From: Cochliopodium minus
Taxonomy: Eukaryota > Discosea > Himatismenida > Cochliopodiidae
Assembly (NCBI GenBank): GCA_024220525.1
Contig: JAMYWO010000025.1
Span: 69,267-133,266 of the forward strand
Reading direction: 5' to 3'
DNA length: 64,000 bases
Shown here: positions 23,053-35,057 of the stretch, one piece after another
Numbering within the stretch: the first letter of the stretch is position 1
Layout: each line of letters opens with the position of its first letter
Translations under genes and position numbers: made by a program
The notes under the pieces: generated by a model
Told to the model about the DNA's origin: nothing
What the model saw: only the letters and a program-made list of their open reading frames with translations
Database searches by the model: none

Positions 23053-26000
23053 TCAATTTCCCAAAATAGATTTGTAGATCTGTTGAATTTCTTTCTTAGA
23101 AGCAAAAACTTTTCGACTTTCAGGAGCTTGATTAGGTACGTGTATCTTTGCAACAAGATTAGGAGCAGTGTTAAGAGCCTGAGACAAAGTCTTGGATTGA
23201 AAATTTTGGGTTTTGGTCTCCACATGTCCAAATTCAGTCCCACTGAGAACATTATGAATGTCTCCTTGAAGTTTCCTTTGATAATCGAAAAGATTTTGGA
23301 TCTTTTTATTTTGTTCAAAAAATTGGTTCTTTGCCCATTCTGAGCTTGTACTAAATTATAAAGTGTAAATAAAAGATTTTCAAAAAAAAATTAAAGAAAC
23401 AATGAAAAAAATAATTTTACATATTTTCTTTTGGAGGAGGGGAGTTGAGATCAATAACTTTGGGAGAGCAACTAAAGTTTTGCAAAGAGAGCAAATGTTT
23501 GGACAACTCATCACTGCAGCTTCTCAACTGAGACAAAGAGCTGTTGGAAGTGTTGACAAAAGTAGTAGTAGAAGTGGAATTAGAATCAATCTTGTTATTT
23601 AGCGGAGAATTTTCTTTGTTGGAAGGAAGGTTATCAAATCTTAAAAAGGATAGCGGGGAATTATTAGAACGGGACAACAAAGGTTCAAATTTGCAGTTTT
23701 TACTTGCAAGTTTTGATCTCAACTTTCTGTTTTGAGAGGTTAAGAAGACTATGGAGTCCTTGTATAATGACACGTTCTTTTCTACTATCTTGGAATAGTT
23801 TTCTTGGTCGATTGGTGTGTTGGAGGTGCTAGTGTTCTTGTTTTCTTTCATTTGATTCAGCAATTGGAGTTTGACATTTCTTTAATCAAAAAAAAATGTT
23901 TAAATCATTTTTATTTAAAATTATTTAAATTTATTTAATTATTTTTTTTCATTTTTTTGTTAATTTTTTAATTTTATATTTTTATTTTAAACTATTTTAA
24001 ATTATATTTATTTTATTTTTTTTTTAACCTTAATTCTTCTTGCAATTTTTTGTTGTCGAGTTTGGTGGAAGAAAATGCCTCTTCGTAAACTTTCAATCTT
24101 TCGATTTCTCCAGATTTGGTTTCTATGGAGAGATCCAACTCCTCTATCTTCTTCTTTGAAAATTCCAATTTCTCTTTCAGTACATTTTGAAGTCTTTTTT
24201 TTAAAATAAAAATGAAATTATAATAACAATATAAATAAAAATACAATCAATAAAATCAATAAAAGTCCGTAAAATGAAATTTAAAAATTTAATTTAAAAA
24301 ATAATAAAAACGAATTTTAAATTTTAATTAATGTATTTAAAAAAAAATGTTAATAATAGAATAAAAGAAAAGAAAAGATTAAAAAGAATAAAACCAAAAA
24401 AATTTAATTTTCAAAAATGAAAAATAGTAAATAAAATGAAAATAAAAAAAATTGATAAAAAAAAAAATAAAAATAAAAAAAATAATATTTTTGAACCTAA
24501 ATTCTTCTAAGATTTGTTTTTCTTTGGAAGAAAGGCTGAGTTCATGGTCATCAATGACTTTCTTTAAAGACTTGATCTTCTCTTCGTAGGTCATGATCTT
24601 CAAAACCTCCTCCTTGATCTTCAATGTCTTCTCGTCCCAAAACTTTGTGCGGAGATTTTCTTTTACTACCTTCTTGTTGTCTTGAATCAATATGTTGTCT
24701 AAAAAATGAAATAAAAAATAAATCAATTGAAATAAAAATAAAATAAAAAATAAAAAATGATAAAAATAAATAAAAATAAAAAATAAATAAAAAAATAAAA
24801 AATAAAAATAAAAATAAAAATAAAAATAAAAATAAAAATAAAAATAAAAATAAAAATAAAAATAAAAATAAAAAATAAAAATTAAGAAATAAATAAAAAA
24901 CAAAAAAATTAAATGAATAAAAAAATAAGAAAATAAAAAATAAAAAAAATTGATAGAAAATTTTAGAAAAATAAATACCTTGTATTTTTTGCAAGTGTTT
25001 GTGGACTTCCTCCAGCTTACCTTGGAGGTATTCTAATGTTCCTGTATATTTTTCCTCGTCCATTTTCTCGGAGAATTTCTCTTCAAGTGCTTTCTTCAAA
25101 ATCTCCAAAAAGTTTTTCTGTAAGTATTCCTCTCCTAAAAAATAATAAAAAAAATAATAAAAAAAAATAATAAAAAAATAATAAAAAAAATAATAAAAAA
25201 TAAATAATAATAATTTAATAATATAATAAAATAAAAATAAAAAAATAAAAAATAAAAAAATAAAAAAAAAATAAAAAATGAAATACCTAGATTGTCTTGG
25301 GTGGAAGAACCAATGTTACCAAAAAAAGAAGAATAGTTCTCGAAAGTAGAGAAGAGGACGGAGGAGATGACAGCGGAAAGTTTGAGAGCTTGTTCCATGG
25401 AGGATCTGATCTCTTTGGTGTACTCTGTGTTCTTCTCGTTCTCCAAGTATTCTGAAATAGAGTCGTAGATCTCAATGAATCCCGATTGAGAGTTTGAAAT
25501 TGATTCTAAAAAAGGTTTAAAATTAATAAATAAAAAAATCATTAAAAAAATAAAAAATAAAAAAAATGGAAATAATTTGGAAAATCAAAAATGAAAATTA
25601 AAAATTTAAAAATAAAATAAAAAAAATAAGAATTAACTTTTAAAAAAAAAAGTTTTTAAAATTAAAAAAACAAAAAAGTTAATAAAAATCAAAAATCAAT
25701 TTGAAATAATAAAAAATAAAAAAATTGTTTATTTTTACCTATGGCAGTGGTTTTGGAAGACTTCAATAACTCATTCAAGTTGAAGAAAGTAATTTGGTTG
25801 TGGTGGAAAATGTTTTGGAGCTCGTTTTTGAGGCAAACCCACTCGTCTAAATAGTTTTCCTCTTCTCCCAAATGCTCCTTCAAAATGTTTTTCAACGTGT
25901 CAACGAGTAAATCGAGTCTTTTAAAATTTAAAAAAATAAAAAACAAAATTAATATATAATAAATAAAATAAAATAAAATAAAATAAAATAAAATAAAATA

Positions 26001-29000
26001 AAATAAAATAAATAAAATAAAAAAATTTAATTAATAAAAATATTGAATTTTTTTAAAAAATAAATAAAAAATGGAAAAAAATTTTATGATTATTTTTAAT
26101 TACCTTTCAAGAGAATAGGAAGTGCTCAAATTGGATTGACTGATCAATTGAAGGATGGTATTAAAATCTTCCTCAAAAGCCCTCAAGAGGGAGTATTTGG
26201 AACCCAGTTGGTAGTACCTCTCTTCTTTACTGTTCTCCAAGACAGATTCGTAGGACAAAAGGTAGAAAGAGATGTTTGACAAAATGTTTTTCAACTTTTT
26301 AAAAATAAAAAAAATAAAAAATAAAATAATTTTAAAATGAAAATAAAAATAAATATTAATTATTTTAAAAATAATTTGAAAAAATGAAAAAATAATGAAA
26401 AATAAAAAAATGATGAAAAAAAATTTTAGTAAAAAATAAAATAAAAAAATGTTCAAAAAAAATAAAATAATTTATTAAATTTTTTTATTTTTTTAAAAAG
26501 TGAATTTATTTTACATTCTGAAAAAACAAATAGACAGCTCTGTCTTCGGATACTTTGGTTTCTAACATTTCGTTGGAATACTTGGTCAACAAGTAGGACT
26601 TCATGTTGAGTCTTCTGAGGAGCAACAAACATGAGAAGCAGTCAAAGTCATTTCTGAAAAAGGTGGGTGGCAAAACTCCCTATGAAAAAAAAAAAAAAAT
26701 ATTTAAAAAATATTTAAAATATTTAAAATTAATAAAAAGAATATTAAGATTAATACAAAATAAAAATCAATGTTAAATAAAATTCTTTCAAAAATGAAAA
26801 ATATATACTTATTAAAGGAATCAAAATCTAAAAATATGAACAAAAATGAAATAAAAAAATATTTGTTTAAAAAAAAAAAATTTAAAAAAAGAATAAAGAT
26901 TTTAAAAAAAAATATACGAGAATGAAAGATAATTGTTGGTTAGATTGTTCGGCTTGAAGTTTATGCAACTCTTTCTGGAGCTCTTCTCTCTTTGCGATAG
27001 TGACAGTGTTCTCCAACAAAATGTTTCTCTCACGGAGCTCCCTCTGCTTCTCTTGCAACTTGGACTCATGCTCGGAAATCTCCTGTTTGAACTTTTCGTA
27101 TTGTTTTGCTTCTTGGGTCAAGTTGAACACTCTTTGTCTGTAGTTGTTGATCGTTTTCAAGTTGTCTTCTAATCCAACAGACAAGTTGTGAATTTTTCCC
27201 TCCTTGTCTAAAATCATGATTTCCTGTGAATCTATATTTTTAAAAAAATAAAAAAATAAAAAAATAAAAAATAAAAAAAATAAAAATAAAAAAAATAAAA
27301 ATAAAAAAAATAAAAATAAAAAAAATAAAAATAAAAAAATAAAAAATGTTTAATAAAAATAATTGGATTAAAAAAAAAATTTTTTTATAATTTGAATTGT
27401 TACGAATTTGAGATCTTAATCTCTTTTCTTCCTCTTTTTGTGTTTCTTCTATCTCCTTCGACATTTCTTGCAAGTCTTCTAACTCTTTGTTAGCAGTCTC
27501 TAGTTCTTGGATTTTCTTTCAAAAAAAAAAAATAATCAAAAAAAAAAATGATAAAAAAATAATCAAAATACAAATAAAATAAAAATTAAAAAAAATAAAA
27601 ATAAAATATGAATAAAATAAAAATTAAAAAAATAAAAATAAAATAAAAAAACAAATAAAAAAAAATAGAATTGAAAATAACTTCTTGTAAATTCATTTTT
27701 TGTTCAGTCAACTTTTCGATCATTTCTTCAGCATCCTTTCTCTCATCAAGAGCCTCTTGCAAATTCTCAATGATCTGCTTCTTTTCCTCCAACTCCACTT
27801 CAAAAGTTTGAATGGATTCTTGGAGATCAGGGATCAACTCATTCTCTTGCTTCAACTCTTGAATGGCATTACCAAACTTTGTTCTTTCTTGAACCAACAC
27901 CTCTCTCAAGTTGATGAGTGCCTGTTTCATCTTGCTGTTTTGTTCCAAAATGGCTTTTGCGTTTTGGTCCAAGTTGCTTTCATCAATGTTTTCTTTTTTA
28001 TTAAAAAAAATTGTTAGAAAAAAATTTTTAAAGGATTAAAGGGCAGTTTGAAAAAAAAATTCTTTATTATTTAAATTGAATAATGTAAACAAGCTAAAAT
28101 ATTTTTGTCAAACATGAAAAAAAAAAAGTAATACTCAAAAGAAATTGCAAAATAATAAAAATGATGAATAAAGTCATGATGGTAGAAACAAGAAACAGTC
28201 AAAAAAAAAAAAAACGAAAAAATTATTTATAAACAAATAAATTCACCCAAGTTTTCTTCGCTCTCTTTCTTTTCTTTCTCCAACAACTCGAGCTTCTCTT
28301 TAACTTCCTTCAACTCACTTTGAAGATTCTCAAGCTTCTCTTCAGCCAACTCCTTGTCTACAGTCAACATCTCCAAGTCTTCCTTGAGAGAGTCCACATC
28401 ATTGTCTTCGTCTCTTTCTTGCTGCTCCTTGTTGAACTGTTCTCTCATTTGATTCTTTTCTTTCTCGAAACCTTCTTTCAATTTTTTTATTTCCTCCTCA
28501 TGTTTTTCTTTCAGTGAAATGATATCCTTTTTGTAATTTTCCAAATTATTATCGCTTTCTTTATCCTTGGATCTGATCTTTTCTATCTCCAATTTCGCCT
28601 CTTTCAACGTATTTTTGAGGATGGGCATTTCATTTTCATATTCTTTGAGCAATTCTGTTTTATCATCTAAATCCAATTGTTTCTCTTCCAAATTCAATTC
28701 TAATTCTTCTTTCTCTACAATCAATAGCTCAATTTTTTCTGTATTAACAAATATGAGGGTTATATATTAATCAAATTTGCAATAAAAACGAAAATATATA
28801 CTTTTCAATTCCTCTATTTCAATTGATTGATTATTATTTGATTGTTGGGTTGATTGAGTTGGTTGAGTTTGAGTTTGTGTTTGTTGGGTTGGTTGAGATA
28901 ATTGAGTTGGTTGCATCAGTTTTGTTTGTTTTGGAGGATCTTGTATAGTTGGAGTATCTTTCTTTTCATTAGGTTTCTTTTATTGAACATATAAGATGAT

Positions 29001-29311
29001 TGATAATAAAAGATAAAAGAATATATTGTTTTGAATATTATTTTCTCACTGATATTTTGATATTCTTTTAAAAAAATTTTTACACTTATAAATGTAGTCC
29101 CACCATCTTTAACAAATATACCATAATTAGGTTTACATGTAAAATATGATATTCCTTTCACACTCCCATCATTCTTTCCAGTGGCAGTATCCAATTCTAC
29201 TCCAATAAATTTACCAGATACTCCTTGAACCTCACCAAAAAATCTTACAAATCCTTTTTGAGTAGGATCACTATTAATTGATACATAATCACCCACAGAT
29301 ACTGTCGACAT
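23053..29311 (-). CDS. DCTN1: Dynactin subunit 1 (p150Glued)
   Basis: The protein starts at MSTVSVGDYV (29311). A CAP-Gly domain follows with VRFFGEVQGVSGKFIGVELD and the GKNDGSVKG loop that binds microtubule plus ends and EB1. A Gln/Thr linker (QPTQLSQPTQ) leads to long coiled coils. The segment LEMLTVDKELAEEKLENLQ and the later ILEQNSKMKQALINLR, EALDERKDAEEMIEKLTEQK and PPTFFRNDFDCFSCLLLLRR match the order of landmarks in dynactin p150. The last exon ends SKKEIQQIYKSILGN at the stop 23053-23055, like the extreme C-terminus of DCTN1. It is the largest subunit of dynactin, the dynein activator. Roughly 18 exons are separated by introns rich in A(4-6)T repeats. An ATG 15 codons upstream of the chosen start is in frame but adds a poorly conserved leader. 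Confidence 0.88.
24798..24885. repeat. (AAAAAT)n hexanucleotide microsatellite
   Basis: About 13-14 near-perfect AAAAAT units within an intron of the dynactin gene. Translation of the opposite strand gives a run of Phe-Tyr/Leu codons, which should not be taken as protein. Confidence 0.9.
25962..26020. repeat. (AAAAT)n pentanucleotide microsatellite
   Basis: About ten tandem AAAAT units in another intron of the dynactin gene. Confidence 0.9.
27241..27345. repeat. A(5-6)T irregular microsatellite
   Basis: Mixed AAAAAT and AAAAAAT units fill an intron of the dynactin gene. A similar tract occurs at about 27580-27660. Confidence 0.8.
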
Positions 29312-29513
29312 TTTTTTTTTTTGAAAGAGAAATAAATTTGAACTCAAATCATTCATAATAAGGAATGAAGGACAGAGATAATGAGATGGTATTGATAAAA
29401 TGTTAAAATTTGTAATATTAACTTTAATTTTCCTTTATTTATTTTCAAAGAAATGAGAAATTGAAAAAAATTAACAAGTTGTTCTTTATCTTTTTCTTAT
29501 TCCTAGTTTTTTT

Positions 29514-31165
29514 TTACTTAGATTTTCCGTTGTATAGGATGACATTGCTTCCAGATGCAACAGCAAAAGTATTTTTGTGTGGATGGAATGAGATTTGTGT
29601 GCATTTTTTCTCGTAAGCGATAGATTCAGGATTAATTGGTTTAATTCTTTTGGACTTTCTGACTTCCATTCTTGTTTCAACATTATTCTGAATATCATAA
29701 ATCAAGAAGAAATCTCCATATGAACCACTTACAATTTGACTATAGAAAAGATATTGTTAAAATATGAAAAAAATAATTATAAGATCATTTGAAGAAATAT
29801 AAATTATTTGCAACAATAGGGAAGCATATGTGAAAATAAATTTCAATAAAAATAAAAAAATTTTACTTTGCGGATCTGCTAGATGAACATTCGAATTTAT
29901 CAAAAATGCAATCATTTTCGTAAAGATCGCATAGTTTAGGTTTTAAATAATCATGAACAGGGATGACCTTGACAGGTTTTGCCTCCATGTTGATATCCCA
30001 AATTTTGAGAGACATATAATCTCTGGCGATGATATATCTTCCATCAGGAGAGAATTTTATATCGGATATAGAAGAAATGATTTCTGAAAAAAAGGATTTA
30101 TTTACTGGATCTTCGATTTCTTCGAATGTTTTCGAAGATTTATCACATAATGAAGAGTCACGAGTATCACACAACTTGATGGTCCCTTTAGAACTACTAT
30201 ACATGAAGATATTACATTGGGTGGGATGGAATTCAGAGGAGGTGATGACTTCAGTGAGCTCCTCCATGTTTTCAGGTTTGATATCGACAATGTTGAAGGA
30301 TTGATTAGTAATTTCGAGATTCCAAAGATTGATTCTTAAATCATCAGAGGAGATATAAGTCTCACCATCACAATTAGGTGAAATAGAATTTATATGATAA
30401 GCATGCGCATTAGAATATACTTTCTTTACTTTGGAGCGAAATTCTGATTCTCCTTTTGATACTATCGGTACATTATATCCATTCACTTTTTTGTAATTTG
30501 TTACTTTTGTTGGTTCTTTAAATACCCTCCATAGTTTGATTGTTTTATCATTTGTTGATAATAGATAATTTGAATCTCTTGTCTCATGAAGAAATTTGAT
30601 TTTATTGATTTTCTCTTCAATCTCCAAACTTTTCAGATAATCAAATTCAGACTCGTGTGAGCGAAATCTTCCAACTGATTTATATGTATCCTTTATATTT
30701 TTTTTAAAAAGATGAAGAATTGAAGAGGGGAAATATATTTTTAATATATAATATTCATATTTCTTTCAAAATCATAATTGTACTATATATTTTAATAAAG
30801 TTCTATATAATTATTATACTGTATATTATTTATAATATACTTTGGCTTCATTATGGAAAAAAAAAATTAATTTACCTTTTGATTATGAAATATGTTTATA
30901 AATCCTGATTTATCTCCTGTTGCAATCACATTTCCACTTCCATTAAATGCAATCGCAGAAATTAGTTCTTTATGTTTATAAAATTGAGGATAAATAAAAA
31001 ATTTATAAAAATAATTGTTGTTATATTATTTTTTTATTCAGCACTATAAATATTTTTTTTTTAAATTTAAAATATTTTCGTATATTAGAAACCTTCTTCC
31101 TCTTTTGGATCATATAATTCTTGTGCCAAGTTCCATTCAAGTGGAGTACGATCATTTTCCTTCAT
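29514..31165 (-). CDS. PP2A regulatory B subunit, B55/PR55 family
   Basis: Four or more exons give a WD40 protein of about 430 residues. Diagnostic B55 strings are [45 protein letters not shown]-type blade turns (here [14 protein letters not shown]), [42 protein letters not shown] and [17 protein letters not shown]. An upstream exon reads [20 protein letters not shown] and the first encodes [21 protein letters not shown]55 directs the PP2A A/C core to phosphosubstrates, including mitotic ones, in cytosol and nucleus. The start could lie further upstream: an in-frame exon ending ATGCAG|GTAATT near 31220 could splice to GAAAATGATC. The last exon ends [10 protein letters not shown]. Confidence 0.93.
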
Positions 31166-31812
31166 ATTTTTGATATATTATAAAAATAAATATATCTTAT
31201 GTGACATTTTCGAATTACCTGCATATTTTTCTTTTCTTCTTTTGATAAATGTTCTAATTTTTTTTTGAGAAGGGGAATAAAAATATTTAAAAAGATTTTT
31301 TTTTTTTTATTTTTAATTTATTTCATAAAGTTTGATGATTAAAAGAATTTTGATATTGTTTGCTTTGTAAAAGGATCTATCGAGGTAAATGTTCACCATT
31401 TTTAGGTTGAATATTTATTGACAATCGAATCTTTTGTTAAGAAGGACAAATATTTTCATTTTTTCAATAAAATTAAAAAAAAAAATTCAATTATATTCTT
31501 CAAATTCGACTATTGAAAGAAATTTATAGTGAATCTTAATTGAAAACTGAATACAATTTTTGTCAAAGGTATCGAATTTTAAATAAAAGTATCAATGTTT
31601 GGAATGTGAAAATATTTTTATCCTTATTTTTTTTATTTTGAAATATATAAAAAAATATTGAAAGGTGAGAATTAGGAGAATCGAAAATCAACAATAATAT
31701 CAATTAGAGATCAATATATTTGCAAAATAACCCGATAATTTAAAATTATCTCAAATTAATATTTTGATAAAATCATTTTCCTCAACAAATTTTCTTAATT
31801 TCATTGATAAAA
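31166..31812. promoter_or_regulatory. Divergent intergenic region
   Basis: About 650 bp between the PP2A B55 gene (-) and the STB6-like gene (+). It must hold both promoters. I see only AT-rich sequence and no defined motif. Part of the right side may hold an upstream 5' exon of the B55 gene. Confidence 0.4.
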
Positions 31813-33528
31813 ATGGATATAACAAGTAAATAAATCAGAATAGATCAAAAACTCTTAATTTATTTCAAAAAATTAACCATTTTAATGAAATTAAATAGTT
31901 GAAAATAGAATATCAGATGATTCTCCCCTATATTTTCTTTTACATGATAAAGGAAAATATGAAATATACGTTGACAAACTACATTGTTTCGGAAATGAAA
32001 TAACATTGACAGGATACAGAATGTATTTGGTGGAAGAATTTTTATTTTCAAAGAATTACCAACAATCAACAATAATAGAATATACAGGAGAAGAGAATGA
32101 TAAAATACAAGCATATATGTTACATACAACCAAAGAAACCTCACAAAGACAAATATTAACATTGAAAGCAAATTTGAATCAAAATGAAAAGTATTTCAAA
32201 ATAGATGACATCAATGGTTATCTATTCAGTGTATGTAATAATCTCAATCTCTTTGCTCAAAGCCATTCTCTTTTATCTTTACCTTCTGATTTCAAAGGAT
32301 GGAAAAATATAAATTTGCAATACACATTGAAGCAAATGGGAGTTAATCTATTGATCCAACAGAGTGTAGATGAATTGTAAAATAATTTTATATTTATGTA
32401 TTTATGTATAAATCAAATTGACCTCTTCTTTATCTCAAAGAGATTTGAAAGAAAAATTCTTGCAAACATATCCTAATTTGAATACAAGCTTATCATTAAA
32501 GAAGGTACAAAAAAATAAAAAAAATAATTTTGAACAATCATTCATTGATGACGATTATCAACAAACATTAGATTCTCCATTCATTCATAATCAATATCCA
32601 AAGAGCTCTTTACAATTTGTTGTATCTGGATAAAGAGAAAGGATGTAATGGAAAGCTCTTCGATGTATCAGGAAACACAATCAATGCGATCAAACAATTC
32701 AGGAACGAGGAGGGAAATCCACAAAAGAAGGGAGAGCCCTTCTTCAATTTCACCATCTTCAACTTGCTCCTCAAAAAACTAGATCTGCTCTGTGGGGCCG
32801 TAAACTCTTCTCAAGTGGCCACCTATGTCTCTGACCCATTTAACGAAGGTTTTCTTTTTACAAACAGTTTGAATGCTTTTTTGAATCATCACAATATGAA
32901 GCATGAAAGCACCTCTCGTCAAAGCCTTCAAAAACTCGTCCCTGAAAATGTCAATCGCAATAAAACTAATGTGTCTAGTAATTTGGTCATTCCTGTCAAT
33001 AGTAGTCCTTCTCTTCAAAGTTTAAGGGAGACCAACTCTGCTACTTACAGCTCTTATGAAAATAAGACCAAACCTCATTCTAATAAGGTCCCTCCTGCTG
33101 TTCAGAATCAGATTGAAAAGTTGGACAAGAAGCTGGCGGAGCAAGAGAAAGAGATCGAGCTTTACAAGAACAAGTTTCAAACTCTTTCCAAGGATTACAC
33201 TGAGCTTTTCGAGCAGTTTAAAGAAAAGTGCCAGACCATTTCCATTTTTGAGGAAAGATTGGAGATTTATCAGAAAAACTATCACAAATCTGAATACAAA
33301 ATGGCAGAGATGAAAGATAAAATCATCCAATCTCAGGAGATTTTAGCTGATTATCGTCAAAAAGTGGTTGAGTTGGAAGGTATGACGAGACAAATCACCA
33401 ACAAATCTTCTCTTCTCAAAAAAATTGGTATAAAAGTTCTTGAAACCTTTGTAATTATAATTTTGAAGTTTGTTGTATTTATTGGATGGATTTTCAAGTT
33501 GTTCAAAATTGTATCCAAACAAAAATAA
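31813..33528 (+). CDS. STB6-like protein with coiled coil and C-terminal membrane anchor
   Basis: A tiny first exon (MDITI) splices to a conserved globular part: LTGYRMYLVEEFLFSKNY, TIIEYTGEENDKIQAYML and, later, a PG-binding-like helical unit (IQRALYNLLYLDKEKGCNG, INAIKQF). This order recalls the N-terminal domain of fungal STB6-like proteins. A Ser/Asn linker, a coiled coil (KLDKKLAEQEKEIELYKNKF onward) and one hydrophobic span (ETFVIIILKFVVFIGWIF) near the end follow, so it is probably tail-anchored in an endomembrane. The intron GTACAA...TTAG (about 32506-32573) is needed to keep frame; without splicing the reading frame ends at VVSG. Function is unknown, and the family call rests on pattern memory. 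Confidence 0.6.
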
Positions 33529-33627
33529 AAGATAAAATAAAGAATAAAAGTTTTTAAAAAGAAAATTTTATTTTTCAATTTTAATTTTTTTAAATTGCAA
33601 AGGAAAAAAAGGCAGAGCCGATTTTTT

Positions 33628-34719
33628 CTAGAAATCTTCTTCAACAGAGAACTCTTTTGCTTGTTCATTGTTGTGACTATTAATATTTACAGTTGCGGAT
33701 TTGTATTCAGTAACTTTATGTTCAAAAAAGTTTGTTTTTCCCTGCAAAGTTAATAATTGTTTTAAAAATGAAATAAATAAGATTTAAAAATTGGTAAATA
33801 AAAAGGATATTACCTGCAAACTGATTAATTCCATCCATGGGAAAGGGTTTTCGGACTTGTAATGTTTTTCTAATCCAAGGCACAACAATAATCTATCTGC
33901 AACAAATTCAATGTAAGTGCTCATTGTTTCGTTATTAATCCCAAGGAGTCTCACGGGAAGAGCAGAGCAGATGAATTCTTTTTCCAAATCAACAGCACTG
34001 ATGATGATATCCCTGACAACAGATGCTTCAGGTTTGTTTTTGATCATAGAATACAATAAGCAAGCAAAATCGCAATGTAACCCTTCATCTCTTGAGATTA
34101 ATTCGTTAGATTGACACAATCCAGGCATCAATCCTCTTTTCTTCAACCAAAAGATACTGCAGAAGCTTCCAGAGAAGAAAATTCCCTCCACTGCAGCAAA
34201 TGCAATCAATCTTTCAGCGAATGTATTATCACTAGACATCCAATCAAGAGCCCATTTTGCTTTTTTTCCAACACATGGTATTGTTTCGATTGCGCGAAAT
34301 AAATGATCCCTTTCTTCAGTGGAGGAGATATATGTTTGGATCAAGAGGGAATAGGTTTCAGAATGGATGTTCTCCATTGCTATTTGGAATCCATAGAATG
34401 CTCTTGCTTCAGGCAATTGTACTTCTTTGATGAATGATACCGCCAAATTTTCAGTTACTATCCCATCAGATGCTGCAAAGAATGCCAAGACATGCTTAAT
34501 GAAATATCTCTCATCCTCTGTCAATGTATTTCTCCAATCATTTAAATCCATTGTCATATCTACTTCTTCTGCTTTCCAAAATGAAGATAATGCTTTTTTG
34601 TACATTTCCCAAATATCTTTATGTTGAATTGGGAAAAGAACGAATCTTTGGGGATTTTCTTTCAATAATATTTCATCATTATTACTATTTCTTGGTGAGT
34701 CTTTCATATTGTTTTCCAT
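33628..34719 (-). CDS. Ribonucleotide reductase small subunit R2 (class Ia)
   Basis: Two exons; the intron is near 33812-33742. The product has about 345 residues. The di-iron ligands are visible in order: Asp in FFAASDGIV, Glu and His in MENIHSE, Glu in AVEGIFF, and Glu plus His in RDEGLHCDF. The radical Tyr follows in HSETYSLLI. The C-terminus ends FSVEEDF, the type of acidic-aromatic tail that docks in R1. R2 makes the tyrosyl radical needed by R1 to reduce ribonucleoside diphosphates, which requires oxygen. It is transcribed away from the R1 gene from a shared spacer. Confidence 0.97.
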
Positions 34720-35057
34720 TCTATAATTTGATTTTATTAGTTTTGTATTTTGAGTACTTTTTTTTTAATTTATAATTTAAATTATAAATCGTTATTTTTT
34801 TTTTTAAATTTTTAATCAGTTTAATTTTGCGCCATAAAATTTTTTCTTGTTATAATTTTAATAACGATATATAATTTAATTTAAATAAAGAGAAAACTTG
34901 TTATACAACATTTATAAATTAAAAAAAAAAACTAAAAAGAATTCTTTTCTTCAAAGGTAAAAATTTTCAATTTATCAATTTTTCTTGATCAAAATAAAAT
35001 AAAGCTCAATATTTAAATTTCCCATCTTTTATAGTTGTGAATTTATAAATAAAAAAA
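34720..35057. promoter_or_regulatory. Shared bidirectional promoter of RNR R2 and R1
   Basis: The 338-bp gap between the two start codons is nearly pure A/T except for TTTTGCGCC at 34825-34833, which is one mismatch from the E2F/DP consensus TTTSSCGC. E2F controls RNR genes at G1/S in many eukaryotes. That this site works here is inference. Confidence 0.45.

Noticed and set aside
24700-24900. Open frame rich in Phe, Tyr and Leu on the minus strand.
   Set aside because: It is the translation of an AAAAAT microsatellite within an intron of the dynactin gene, not a membrane protein.
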